Below, piece by piece: positions 1 through 8,594 of a stretch of DNA of 64,000 nucleotides. The notes beneath the pieces are model-generated. The model had not been told where the DNA came from. It saw only the letters and a list, made by a program, of their open reading frames with translations, and searched no databases. Each line of letters starts with the position of its first letter. Positions within the stretch are counted from its first letter, which is position 1. Origin of the DNA: Peptoclostridium acidaminophilum DSM 3953 (GTDB taxonomy: Bacteria > Bacillota > Clostridia > Peptostreptococcales > Peptostreptococcaceae); assembly GCF_000597865.1 (NCBI RefSeq), contig NZ_CP007452.1, positions 1,185,183 to 1,249,182 of the forward strand. Direction: 5' to 3'. The translations under genes and the position numbers were made by a program.

Positions 1-1
1 T

Positions 2-331
2 CTTGAAATAGGCAGCATAGGCATATCAATACTTGAAACTACAGGCGACATGATATACAGCAAGTCAGGCATAGTAAAAGGGCACTATCTGTTTGGTCAG
101 GCCGAGTCGCTCGCTATGGCTGTTATAGATGCGCCGGCGGTGCTTTTGGGCGTCGCGAATATTAAGACAATAACCCCGATAAAAGCGGGAGAAAAGCTAG
201 TTGCAAAGGCCGAGGTGGCCAGAAAGCGCGGCAGGAAGCATTATGTGCATGTGAAGATAAACAATCAGGCCCAGGAGCAAGTGTTCAGGGGCAAGTTCAT
301 ATTTGACGAGCTTGCAGACAAGGAGGCGTGA
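2..331 (+). CDS. fapR: Fatty acid/phospholipid synthesis repressor FapR, C-terminal part
   Basis: This is the 3' end of a gene cut by the window edge; reading frame 2 is open from the first base and about 109 residues are visible. It matches the C-terminal hotdog-fold effector domain of FapR, with the GHYLFGQAESLA segment followed by the AVIDAPAVLLGVANIK strand region. In the family this domain binds malonyl-CoA and releases the N-terminal helix-turn-helix from operators in front of fab and plsX genes. The DNA-binding half lies outside the window. The stop codon lies just upstream of plsX, so the two are cotranscribed, the usual fapR-plsX arrangement. A FapR-like operator is seen at 1401-1419. 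Family assignment is strong; regulation is inferred. Confidence 0.9.
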   Translation, partial: LEIGSIGISILETTGDMIYSKSGIVKGHYLFGQAESLAMAVIDAPAVLLGVANIKTITPIKAGEKLVAKAEVARKRGRKHYVHVKINNQAQEQVFRGKFIFDELADKEA

Positions 332-333
332 AC

Positions 334-1326
334 TTGAAGATAGCTATAGATGGTATGGGCGGCGACCATGCGCCTTTCTCTACGGTAAAAGGCATTGTCG
401 ACGCAATAAACGAATATAATGCGGAAATTGTTGTAACCGGAGACAAGACTGTTTTGGAAAATGAATTTGCAAAATACAGCTTTGACAAGGGGAATTTGGA
501 AATCATACATACAACGCAGGTTGTGACGAACGACGACAAGCCTGTAAAGGCGGTGAAAGGCAAGAAGGATTCGTCTATGATGGTTGCACTCGAACTTGTC
601 AAGAACAATAAGGCCGATGCTGCTGTTTCCGCAGGCAATACCGGGGCTCTGCTTGCCGGAGGACTGCTTAATATAGGCAGGATAGCGGGCGTAGACAGGC
701 CGGCTCTTTGCACTGCGCTGCCAAGCAAAAAAGGATTCACACTTCTTCTCGATGCAGGGGCGAATGCCGACTGCAAGCCCATAAATATTGTGCAGTTTGG
801 AATAATGGGTTCGATTTACGCCAGGCAGGTTCTTGATGTCAAGAATCCCACGGTTGGGCTGGTAAATGTAGGCTCGGAGGAAGGCAAAGGGAATGAACTT
901 ACAAAGGCTGCATATGAACTGCTCAAAGAAGAAAAACTTATTAATTTCACGGGCAACATTGAGGCCAGGGATATCCCCGAGGGCAAAGCAGACGTGGTTG
1001 TATGCGATGGTTTTACGGGCAATGTCATACTCAAGCTAATCGAGGGTGTAGCCGATTTTCTAATGGGCAAGCTCAAGAATGTTTTCATGAGCGGGCTGAT
1101 TTCGAAGCTGGCAGCATTGCTTGTCAAGGACGGACTCAAGCAGATGAAAAGCGAGCTTGACTACTCAGAGTACGGAGGAGCTCCGTTTGTTGGAGTGGAC
1201 GGAGCGCTCATCAAGGCGCACGGAAGCTCGGATGCCAAGGCTATAAAGAATGCAATCGGTTATGCTATGAAATATGTCGAGGGTGATGTCGTTGGAGAAA
1301 TCAAGAATTCCATCAAGGGTGAATAG
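334..1326 (+). CDS. plsX: Phosphate acyltransferase PlsX
   Basis: PlsX converts acyl-ACP to acyl-phosphate, the donor used by PlsY for the first acylation of glycerol-3-phosphate; it works at the inner face of the membrane. The protein begins KIAIDGMGGDHAP, a typical PlsX N-terminus, and carries the GNTGALLAGG and DAGANADCKP segments; about 330 residues is normal. An in-frame GTG lies at 328, but the GGAGG at 322-326 is only one base from it, whereas the TTG at 334 has a 7-base gap and gives the usual MKIAIDG start, so I chose TTG. It follows fapR directly and precedes the fab operon, which starts from a separate promoter. Confidence 0.95.
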   Translation: MKIAIDGMGGDHAPFSTVKGIVDAINEYNAEIVVTGDKTVLENEFAKYSFDKGNLEIIHTTQVVTNDDKPVKAVKGKKDSSMMVALELVKNNKADAAVSAGNTGALLAGGLLNIGRIAGVDRPALCTALPSKKGFTLLLDAGANADCKPINIVQFGIMGSIYARQVLDVKNPTVGLVNVGSEEGKGNELTKAAYELLKEEKLINFTGNIEARDIPEGKADVVVCDGFTGNVILKLIEGVADFLMGKLKNVFMSGLISKLAALLVKDGLKQMKSELDYSEYGGAPFVGVDGALIKAHGSSDAKAIKNAIGYAMKYVEGDVVGEIKNSIKGE

Positions 1327-1367
1327 CTTGAAAGGCAACAGTTGCAAAGGTTTGAGGCTGAAATATC

Positions 1368-1396
1368 TTGATTTTTAGAGCTATATATTATATAGT
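1368..1396 (+). promoter_or_regulatory. Promoter of the fabH operon
   Basis: TTGATT at 1368-1373 and TATAGT at 1391-1396 are separated by 17 bases, a good vegetative sigma factor match. Predicted start of transcription is near 1403, inside the palindrome at 1401-1419. It lies in the 147-base gap between plsX and fabH. Confidence 0.65.
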
Positions 1397-1400
1397 AGAA

Positions 1401-1419
1401 GTTAGCATCAGGTGCTAAC
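1401..1419 (+). promoter_or_regulatory. FapR-like operator
   Basis: A perfect inverted repeat, GTTAGCA-TCAGG-TGCTAAC. The core TTAG...CTAA spacing resembles the FapR box known from Bacillus (TTAGTACC-type half sites). It overlaps the predicted transcription start of the fabH operon, a position where a bound repressor would block initiation, and fapR itself lies directly upstream. FapR as the binding protein is an inference. Confidence 0.7.
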
Positions 1420-1473
1420 ACCTGCCATATCAATTGCAAACTAAAGAGTAATATTAAGCTGGGAGCTGGTGAA

Positions 1474-2470
1474 TTGAACAATATGAAAAAAGCTGGAATC
1501 ATCGGGATGGGCGGCTACGTGCCTGAGAGAGTTTTAGACAATCTTGAGATGGAGAAGATAGTTGATACTACTGATGAGTGGATAACCAGCAGAACTGGTA
1601 TAAGGCAAAGAAGGATAGCATCAGACAGCCAGGCAACTTCGGATCTTGCTGTGGAAGCTGCGAGGGAAGCCTTGGTTTCTGCTGGCATAAAAGCGGATGA
1701 GCTGGATCTTATTATAGTGGCAACTCTGACTCCAGATTCGAACATGCCTTCAACGGCTTGTATTGTGCAAGACAAGATCGGGGCTACAAGGGCTGCGGCA
1801 TTTGACCTTGGAGCTGCCTGCTCGGGATTCGTATATGGACTTATCACGGGAGCTCAGTTTATACAAACTGGTGCATACAAGAAAGTGCTCGTGATAGGAG
1901 CGGAGACTATGTCCAGAGTGCTTGACTGGAATGACAGGGGTACGTGCGTTCTTTTCGGAGACGGTGCGGGAGCCGCAGTGCTTGCCGAAGTCGGTGAAGA
2001 CGAGGGAATCACATCGTTTGAACTTGGCTCGGACGGAAGCGGCGCTGAGTTTCTTATAATACCTGCAGGCGGTTCGAGAATGCCGGCTACCTGCGATGTA
2101 GTGAAGGAAAGGCTAAACTGCCTCAAAATGGCAGGCCCTGAAGTTTTCAAGTTTGCTGTAAGGATTATGGCGGATTCTGCCAAGAGAGTGGTTGAGTCAG
2201 CAGGCCTTGAAATGAACGATATAGACATAATGATACCGCATCAGGCAAACACAAGGATTATCGAATCTTCCTCAAAAAAGGCTGGCCATGCCCGAAGAAA
2301 AAATGTTTGTTAACCTTGACAAGTATGGGAATATGTCTGGAGCATCCATACCTTTTGCGCTTTATGAAGCGCAAAAGAGCGGGAAGATAAAAAAAGGCGA
2401 CAACGTGCTCATGGTGGGATTCGGCGCGGGACTTACCTGGGGCGCGGTTGTTCTTAAATGGAGTATATAG
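1474..2470 (+). CDS. fabH: 3-oxoacyl-ACP synthase III FabH (apparent frameshift)
   Basis: FabH condenses acetyl-CoA or branched acyl-CoA with malonyl-ACP to start fatty acid chains. The catalytic triad is complete only if two frames are joined: Cys116 in GAACSGF and the His of IPHQANTR are in the first frame, and the Asn of [12 protein letters not shown] is in the second. The first frame runs into a stop at 2313, while the rest of the protein continues in another frame to 2470. The break lies at a run of six A at 2274-2279; dropping one A gives a continuous [11 protein letters not shown] junction. TTG at 1474 is the start, with GGGAG 8 bases upstream; the ATG at 1483 is too far from it. First gene of the fab operon. 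Probably intact in the living cell. Confidence 0.9.
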
Positions 2471-2494
2471 CAATTAAGATGTTAGTGGAGGTAG

Positions 2495-3433
2495 ATGAAT
2501 TTGAATAGGGTTTGCGAGATTTTAAATATAAAATACCCGATAATACAAGGCGGAATGGCTTGGGTGGCGACATCGGAGCTTGCGGCTGCGGTAAGCAATG
2601 CAGGCGGCCTTGGAATAATTGCAGCTGGTAATGCTCCTGCTGAAGTAGTCAAAGAAGAAATCGCAAAAATAAAAACGATGACCGACAAGCCGTATGGTGT
2701 TAATGTAATGTTGCTTTCGCCGTTTGTGGATGAAGTAATGGAGGTAATATACAGCGAAAAGGTGCCGGTAATAACTACGGGAGCTGGAAATCCTTCAAAG
2801 TACATCGACAAGCTAAAGGAGATAGGCACAAAGATAATACCAGTCGTTCCATCGGTGGCCCTGGCAAAGAGGATGGAAAAGTATGGGGTTGATGCCATAA
2901 TTGCAGAGGGTACGGAAGCCGGCGGACATATTGGAGAGCTTACAACGATGGTGCTTGTGCCTCAGGTTGTAGACAGCGTGAGCATACCGGTAATAGCGGC
3001 GGGCGGAATAGCCGACGCAAGGGGAGTAGTTGCAAGCTTTGCGCTTGGCGCTCAGGGCGTTCAGATGGGAACCAGATTTGTATGCAGCACAGAGTGCATA
3101 GCTCATGAGAATTATAAAATGGCCATAGTGGGAGCCAAGGACAGGGATGCAATAGTTGCAGGAAGAGCTACTGGACACCCTGTAAGGTGCCTCAAGAACA
3201 AGCTCATGAAAGAGATGCTCCAGCTTGAAAAGGAAGGCGCATCACTTGAAGAGATGGATAAAAAAGGCATAGGCAGGCTAAGAATTGCAGTAAGAGAAGG
3301 CGAAGTTGTTGAAGGCTCCGTCATGTCAGGCCAGATAGCCGGCATGGTGAGTGACATAAAGCCGTGCGAGCAGATTATCGAGGAAATAATAAAGGACACT
3401 CAGAGAGTCATAGCAGGTCTTAAGATATTATAG
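2495..3433 (+). CDS. fabK: Enoyl-ACP reductase II FabK
   Basis: FMN-dependent enoyl-ACP reductase of the FabK type, which replaces FabI for the last reduction of each fatty acid elongation round. The NPD/2-nitropropane dioxygenase-like TIM barrel shows in PIIQGGMAWVA near the N-terminus, the EGTEAGGHIG segment and the FMN-phosphate binding AAGGIADARG and QGVQMGTRF segments; about 312 residues is the family size. GGAGG at 2487-2491 sits 3 bases before ATG 2495 and 9 bases before TTG 2501; either could be used. Position between fabH and fabD supports FabK rather than a nitronate monooxygenase. Confidence 0.93.
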   Translation: MNLNRVCEILNIKYPIIQGGMAWVATSELAAAVSNAGGLGIIAAGNAPAEVVKEEIAKIKTMTDKPYGVNVMLLSPFVDEVMEVIYSEKVPVITTGAGNPSKYIDKLKEIGTKIIPVVPSVALAKRMEKYGVDAIIAEGTEAGGHIGELTTMVLVPQVVDSVSIPVIAAGGIADARGVVASFALGAQGVQMGTRFVCSTECIAHENYKMAIVGAKDRDAIVAGRATGHPVRCLKNKLMKEMLQLEKEGASLEEMDKKGIGRLRIAVREGEVVEGSVMSGQIAGMVSDIKPCEQIIEEIIKDTQRVIAGLKIL

Positions 3434-3443
3434 GAGGATTGCG

Positions 3444-4389
3444 ATGGGTAAGCTGGCTGTAGTATTTCCCGGACAAGGCGCTCAGTATGTCGGCATGGGA
3501 AAGGACATATATGAGTCATTTGAGACGGCGAGGAAAATCATTGACAGAGCAAATGAGATACTAGGTGTTGATATAAAGAAGCTTATGTTTGAAGGCCCGG
3601 AAGAAGATCTTCGGCTTACAGAAAACACGCAACCCGCAATACTTGTTCACAGCATAGCCATGTATGAGGTATTGAAGGAAAGTCTTCCGCTTGATATAAA
3701 TGCCGCTGCGGGTTTGTCTCTTGGAGAATATTCGGCGCTTGTTGCGTCGGGTTCATTCGATTTTGAAAAGGCAGTGACTTTTGTTAAAAAAAGAGGCCAG
3801 ATAATGCAAGACGAGGTCTCTAGCGATAGCGGGACAATGGCCGCAATACTTGGACTTGACAGAGAAATCCTCGTGCAGGTTGTTGAAGAATGCAAGAGCC
3901 TTGGCGTGATTGAGGCTGCCAACTTTAACTGCCCGGGGCAAATAGTAATCTCGGGTGAGATGCGTCCTGTCGAAGAGGCTGTAAAGCTTTGCAAGGAAAG
4001 AGGCGCTAAAAAAGCTGTAATGCTCAGTGTGAGCGGTCCTTTCCATACGTCAATGCTTCTGGGAGCGGGAGAAAAACTGGGAAAAGAGCTCGAAAGTGTA
4101 GATATAGTGGAAGGCAGCTTCCCAGTGGTATCGAACGTGACTGGAGACTATGCAAAGCCGGGCGATGTGAAGGAACTGCTTGTAAGACAGGTGAGTTCAA
4201 GCGTGCTTTGGGAAGACTCTATTTCCAGACTTATAGACGATGGATTCGATACATTCATTGAAGTAGGGCCGGGGAAAACCCTGACAGGCTTTATAAACAA
4301 GATAGCCAAGAGTAAAAAAGGTCTCAGTAAGCGTAGACAATGTTGAAAACCTTGAAACGCTTCAAAAACTTATTGAAAAAAAGGCCTGA
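3444..4389 (+). CDS. fabD: Malonyl-CoA:ACP transacylase FabD (apparent frameshift)
   Basis: FabD loads malonyl groups onto acyl carrier protein. Family marks are VFPGQGAQ at the N-terminus, the nucleophile Ser92 in GLSLGEYSAL (Leu replaces the usual His of GHSLGE) and the catalytic His in SGPFHTSML near residue 200. As read, the frame ends at 4346 with a non-family tail. Dropping one A from the run of six A at 4314-4319 restores a normal C-terminus (...KKVSVSVDNVENLETLQ...) that ends at 4389, 17 bases before fabG, so I give the repaired extent. It lies between fabK and fabG with short gaps, all in one operon. Confidence 0.9.
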
Positions 4390-4406
4390 TTCCAGGAGGT
4401 TTTGAA

Positions 4407-5153
4407 ATGATAGATTTGAAAGGTAAAGTTGCTGTAGTTACAGGCGGTTCGAGAGGAATCGGAAGTGCTATAGCTCTTAAGCTGGCAGCTGCGGGGGCCG
4501 ATATTGCCATCAACTATTCCGGAAGCGAGGATAGGGCAAGGCTTCTAAAGGAAGAGATTGAAAAAATGGGTGCAAGGGCCATCATAGGAAAAGCTGATGT
4601 CTCAAGTACGGAAGATGTAAAGGCGTTTTTTGAGCTTGTGATGAACGAGTTTGGAAGGATAGATGTGCTTGTCAACAATGCCGGAATAACTAAGGATGCC
4701 CTTATCATAAAAATGAACGAGGAAGACTGGGATAGTGTTATTAATGTCAACCTGAAAGGGGTATTTAACTGTACAAAGGCTGTAACAAGACAAATGATGA
4801 AACAAAGATGCGGAAAGATAATAAACATATCTTCCATAGTCGGCATAGCAGGCAATGCCGGCCAAGGCAACTATTGCGCATCTAAAGCCGGTGTGATAGG
4901 CTTTACAAAGGCCATGGCCAGAGAACTTGCATCGAGAAACATAAATGTCAATGCTGTAGCTCCGGGCTTTATAGCCACTGACATGACAGATGTCTTAAAG
5001 GACGATGTAAAGGAGTCGATGCTTAAGAGCATACCGCTTGGAAAATTTGGTGAGCCTGATGATGTGGCAAATCTTGTTCTATTCCTGGCAAGCGACATGT
5101 CAAACTACATAACAGGACAGGTTATGAATGTAGACGGCGGTTTTGTAATGTAA
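4407..5153 (+). CDS. fabG: 3-oxoacyl-ACP reductase FabG
   Basis: NADPH-dependent short-chain dehydrogenase that reduces 3-oxoacyl-ACP in each elongation cycle. The cofactor motif TGGSRGIG is near residue 12, NNAG near residue 90, and the catalytic Ser-Tyr-Lys set shows as ISSIVG and YCASKAG; 248 residues is standard. The start is set by CAGGAGG 7 bases upstream of ATG. It sits inside the fab operon, which supports FabG among the many SDR enzymes. Confidence 0.95.
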   Translation: MIDLKGKVAVVTGGSRGIGSAIALKLAAAGADIAINYSGSEDRARLLKEEIEKMGARAIIGKADVSSTEDVKAFFELVMNEFGRIDVLVNNAGITKDALIIKMNEEDWDSVINVNLKGVFNCTKAVTRQMMKQRCGKIINISSIVGIAGNAGQGNYCASKAGVIGFTKAMARELASRNINVNAVAPGFIATDMTDVLKDDVKESMLKSIPLGKFGEPDDVANLVLFLASDMSNYITGQVMNVDGGFVM

Positions 5154-5226
5154 CTAAAAGTAGAAACAAGAATAATTCTATAAATAAACACAAAATCTAT
5201 ATTAAAAATCTGAGGAGGAATATAAA

Positions 5227-5457
5227 ATGGTATTCGAAAAAATAAAAGGTATAGTAGCTGAACAACTTGGTATCGATGATCTTGATACAATAAAAAAGGA
5301 GAGCTCGCTTATAAACGATCTTGAGGCGGATTCTCTTGACGCAGTTGAAATAATAATGGCTATTGAAGACGAGTTTGGCGTTGAAATTCCGGACGAAGAT
5401 GCAGAAAAATTCAAATCTATAGGTGACATAGTAAGCTACGTAGAAGAAAACAAGTAG
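5227..5457 (+). CDS. acpP: Acyl carrier protein
   Basis: A 76-residue acidic protein with the phosphopantetheine attachment site Ser36 in EADSLDAVE. Holo-ACP carries the growing acyl chain between the Fab enzymes encoded on both sides. A strong GAGGAGG precedes the ATG. The 73-base gap after fabG is AT-rich and contains a short AGAAT/ATTCT dyad but no clear terminator, so I keep it in the fab operon. Confidence 0.97.
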   Translation: MVFEKIKGIVAEQLGIDDLDTIKKESSLINDLEADSLDAVEIIMAIEDEFGVEIPDEDAEKFKSIGDIVSYVEENK

Positions 5458-5472
5458 TCGGGGGTAAATTTA

Positions 5473-6705
5473 ATGAAAAAAAGGGTAGTAATTACTGGAG
5501 TAGGATGTGTTACACCTATTGGAATAGGCAAAGATAAATTCTGGGATTCTCTTGAAAAGGGAGTCAGCGGTGTTGGCAAGCTCACAAGATTTGAAGCACC
5601 GACACTGGCAACTCAGATAGCAGCCCAGGTTAATGATTTTGAACCGACTGAATTCATTGAAAAAAGAGAAGTAAAAAAGATGGACAGGTTCACTCAGTAT
5701 GCAGTGGCTTCAGCAAAGATGGCATATGAGGACTCTGGAATAAAAGAAGTGGATGCCGAAAGAATGGGTGTCATAATAGGCTCGGGCATAGGCGGAATAG
5801 AGACTATGGAAGAGCAGCATACAAAGCTTATAGAGAAGGGACCTGGAAGAGTAAGCCCATTTTTGATACCTATGATGATATCAAACATGGCAGCCGGACA
5901 GGTGGCCATAATTCTCGGAGCCAAGGGACCTAACACGTGCGTTGTTACGGCGTGCGCATCAGGCACTCACTCAATAGGGGATGCCTTCAAGACAATACAA
6001 AGGGGCGACGCCGACGTTATGATATGCGGCGGTGCAGAAGCGCCAATCACGCCTCTTTCAATGGCAGGTTTTTGCAGCATGAAAGCCCTTTCAACCAGAA
6101 ATGACGAGCCTCAAAAGGCATCGAGACCTTTCGACAGGGACAGAGACGGCTTTATAATGGGTGAAGGAGCAGGCATGCTTATAATAGAAGAACTAGAGCA
6201 TGCGCTCAAAAGAAATGCCAGAATATATGCCGAGGTAGTAGGATACGGTTCGACAGCCGATGCATACCATATAACAACACCTTCGGAAACAGGCGAAGGC
6301 GCAGCGCGTGCCATGAAAATGGCAATAGACGATGCTGGCGCAAGCGTGGAAGAGGTTGACTATATAAACGCTCACGGCACAAGCACAGAATACAATGACA
6401 GATTCGAAACTCTTGCTGTGAAAAGGGTGTTTGGCGAACATGCATACAAGCTTGCCATGTCGTCTACGAAATCCATGACAGGACACCTTCTGGGAGCAGC
6501 GGGAGCTGTTGAAGCGATAGTTTGCGCTATGGCTATACACAATTCATATATACCTCCTACAATAAACATAGACAATCAGGACGAAGAGCTTGACCTTGAC
6601 TATGTTCCAAATGCAGGCAGAAAAGCGGATGTAAGACTTGCGCTGTCAAACTCGCTTGGATTTGGCGGACACAACGGGACGCTGGCTTTCAGAAAATATG
6701 AATAG
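5473..6705 (+). CDS. fabF: 3-oxoacyl-ACP synthase II FabF
   Basis: Elongating beta-ketoacyl-ACP synthase. The Cys-His-His active site shows as Cys161 in TACASGTHS, a His in HGTSTEYND near residue 301, and a His in GHLLGAAGA near residue 337; 410 residues is normal. It is the last fab gene. In many clostridia acetyl-CoA carboxylase genes follow here, but the next gene is asp23 behind a new promoter, so acc genes must lie elsewhere. Confidence 0.96.
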   Translation: MKKRVVITGVGCVTPIGIGKDKFWDSLEKGVSGVGKLTRFEAPTLATQIAAQVNDFEPTEFIEKREVKKMDRFTQYAVASAKMAYEDSGIKEVDAERMGVIIGSGIGGIETMEEQHTKLIEKGPGRVSPFLIPMMISNMAAGQVAIILGAKGPNTCVVTACASGTHSIGDAFKTIQRGDADVMICGGAEAPITPLSMAGFCSMKALSTRNDEPQKASRPFDRDRDGFIMGEGAGMLIIEELEHALKRNARIYAEVVGYGSTADAYHITTPSETGEGAARAMKMAIDDAGASVEEVDYINAHGTSTEYNDRFETLAVKRVFGEHAYKLAMSSTKSMTGHLLGAAGAVEAIVCAMAIHNSYIPPTINIDNQDEELDLDYVPNAGRKADVRLALSNSLGFGGHNGTLAFRKYE

Positions 6706-6710
6706 ACTGT

Positions 6711-6739
6711 TTGAAAAAAACATGCTGCTTTGGTATAAT
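6711..6739 (+). promoter_or_regulatory. Promoter upstream of asp23
   Basis: TTGAAA at 6711-6716, 17-base spacer, TATAAT at 6734-6739. A near-perfect vegetative promoter in the 74-base gap after fabF, likely driving asp23. Confidence 0.75.
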
Positions 6740-6779
6740 TATACTATAAGACAGTAAATGTTCTCGGGAGGATTGCCAT

Positions 6780-7148
6780 ATGGAAAACAAAGAGTATGGT
6801 CAGATCAAGATATCAGAAGATGTAATATCGACAATAGCCAGTCTTGCGGCATCCGAAATAGAGGGAGTTGCCGAGATGAGCGGAAGCATCACTGGTGACA
6901 TAATCGAAATACTCGGAAAGAAAAACCTCGGAAAAGGTGTTAAGGTTGTCGTAGAGGAGAACAAGGTATATATCGATCTTTTCATACTTGCTGAGCACGG
7001 GGTGGTCATTCCTGATGTGGCATGGAAGGTTCAGGAAAACGTGAAGAATGCAGTTGAAAATATGACTGGGCTGGATGTAAAGCAAGTCAATCTGCATGTT
7101 CAGGGAATAAGCTTTAAAAAGGAAAACGTTCAGGAGAATATACAGTAA
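6780..7148 (+). CDS. Asp23/Gls24 family envelope stress protein (YqhY-like)
   Basis: A 122-residue protein of the Asp23 (DUF322) family, starting with the typical GQIKISEDVISTIASLAASEIEGV segment and ending with VNLHVQGI. Family members are small proteins linked to membrane-associated stress or fatty acid metabolism. In Bacillus the YqhY paralog also sits directly before nusB, so position supports a YqhY orthologue. Start ATG has GGGAGG 7 bases upstream. Exact function is not established. Confidence 0.88.
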   Translation: MENKEYGQIKISEDVISTIASLAASEIEGVAEMSGSITGDIIEILGKKNLGKGVKVVVEENKVYIDLFILAEHGVVIPDVAWKVQENVKNAVENMTGLDVKQVNLHVQGISFKKENVQENIQ

Positions 7149-7153
7149 AAATA

Positions 7154-7190
7154 TTAACCCTCTGAAATTTCAGAGGGTTAATTGTGCTTT
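7154..7190 (+). terminator. Hairpin between asp23 and nusB
   Basis: A perfect 28-base palindrome at 7154-7181 (half site TTAACCCTCTGAAA) can fold into a strong hairpin. It is followed by only a weak T-rich tract (TTGTGCTTT), so it may end part of the asp23 transcripts and let the rest read into nusB. Confidence 0.6.
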
Positions 7191-7210
7191 AAATTAAATG
7201 GAGGGTTTTG

Positions 7211-7615
7211 ATGAGCAGGAAAATAAGCAGAGACATGGCAATGAAGCTTGCGTACCAGATGGAAATCAGCAAGGATTTCAGCATCGAAAATGTTGACGCA
7301 TTCATAGCTGAGAACGAGAATGAAAACGCGGAATCCGAATTTGTAAGGGATGTTGGAATGAAGCTTGTTGATAACAAGGAAACGCTTGATTCTCTAATAT
7401 CCAAATATTCAAAGGGATGGAGCATTAACAGGATATCCAAAATAGATCTGAGCATCCTGCGGATTGCGATAGCTGAAATGCTGTATAGAAACGACATAAG
7501 CAAAAGCATTTCAATAAATGAGGCGGTAGAGCTTGCCAAGACATATGGAGGCGAGAACTCTCCTGCATTTGTAAACGGTGTCTTGGGAAGTGTCGCCAAT
7601 GAAATCCAGGAATAG
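7211..7615 (+). CDS. nusB: Transcription antitermination factor NusB
   Basis: NusB binds boxA RNA with NusE (S10) in rRNA antitermination complexes. The protein has the all-helical fold signature, with YSKGWSINRISKIDLSILRIAIAEM and the C-terminal SINEAVELAKTYG and FVNGVLG segments; 134 residues is standard. ATG 7211 is chosen over TTG 7208 because GGAGG at 7200-7204 is better spaced. It overlaps the next gene's ATG by a few codons, indicating translational coupling. Confidence 0.93.
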   Translation: MSRKISRDMAMKLAYQMEISKDFSIENVDAFIAENENENAESEFVRDVGMKLVDNKETLDSLISKYSKGWSINRISKIDLSILRIAIAEMLYRNDISKSISINEAVELAKTYGGENSPAFVNGVLGSVANEIQE

Positions 7616-8594
7616 AATAGTACTAGGGATAGATACGAGCTGCTATACAACTTCTATAGCAGCTATAAATTTAGATGGCAGGCTAATACTCAGCAGAAAA
7701 AAGGGAATAAAGGTCAAGGCCGGCGAAAAAGGAGTCAGGCAGTCAGAGGGCGTATTCCAGCACATAAATAACATGGGCGAGCTGTCTGGCGATATACGTG
7801 AAGAAATAGGCTCCAGCGAGGTTGTGGCCGTATGCGCTTCCAACAGGCCAAGGCCTGTGGAGGGCTCGTACATGCCTGTTTTCTGCCCGGGCTACAGATT
7901 CGCCCAGTCGCTTGCAGGCGTTACCGGCGCGAGGCTCTATGCAACCAGCCACCAGGAAGGCCATATAAAGGCCGCAAAGTGGGACAGCGGGCTAAATGCA
8001 AAAAGATTCCTGTCGCTGCATCTATCGGGGGGCACGAGTGAAATACTGCTTGTGGATTCAAAAGCGGCAGGGTATGACATAGACATAGTGGGTGGCAGCA
8101 GGGACATCAGTGCAGGGCAGCTTCTTGACAGGATAGGCGTCAGGCTTGGGTACGATTTCCCCTGCGGAAAAATGATTGATGAAAATGCGCTTAAGTTTGA
8201 CGGAATATCGCCCAAACTGAAGATATCGCATGACAAAGGGTATATAAATCTATCGGGAATAGAAACTGGCCTGTATAAAATGATAGACGAATCAAGGGGC
8301 TGCAGCGAAATGGAACAGATGGTTTCGCACATGGCGCTTGATGCAATCTGCAATAAACTTTACAAGGCCTTGCTGTATGTTGCTGACACTCAAGGCTGCA
8401 GGGATGTGCTGTTTGCGGGAGGGGTCTCATCCAGCAGATTTATATCGCTCAGGCTTGGAGGCATGCTGCGCGAGAAGGAGATAAGAGCCCACTGGTGCAA
8501 GCCTGATTATGCCCTGGACAATGCAGTTGGGGCGGCGCTCATTGGCAGGGATTTTTACTTTAATGAAAGCGGGGATGAAGCGGATGAAACTTAG
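7599..8594 (+). CDS. Kae1-like / TsaD-like domain protein
   Basis: A protein of the Kae1/TsaD (former glycoprotease M22) fold: it begins GIDTSCYTTSIA, has a metal-site-like THQEGH-type segment (TSHQEGHIKA) near residue 110, HLSGGTSE, GGSRDISAGQLLDRIG and FAGGVSSS. True TsaD makes threonylcarbamoyladenosine in tRNA. This copy is a paralog often seen between nusB and xseA in clostridia, where Bacillus has folD; its function is unknown. ATG 7599 overlaps nusB; a GTG at 7578 is an alternative. The 3' end overlaps xseA. I would not call it TsaD. Confidence 0.85.
   Translation: MKSRNRIVLGIDTSCYTTSIAAINLDGRLILSRKKGIKVKAGEKGVRQSEGVFQHINNMGELSGDIREEIGSSEVVAVCASNRPRPVEGSYMPVFCPGYRFAQSLAGVTGARLYATSHQEGHIKAAKWDSGLNAKRFLSLHLSGGTSEILLVDSKAAGYDIDIVGGSRDISAGQLLDRIGVRLGYDFPCGKMIDENALKFDGISPKLKISHDKGYINLSGIETGLYKMIDESRGCSEMEQMVSHMALDAICNKLYKALLYVADTQGCRDVLFAGGVSSSRFISLRLGGMLREKEIRAHWCKPDYALDNAVGAALIGRDFYFNESGDEADET

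Noticed and set aside
2288-2470. Separate 60-codon gene after fabH
   Set aside because: It is the C-terminal end of FabH in another frame, carrying its catalytic Asn.
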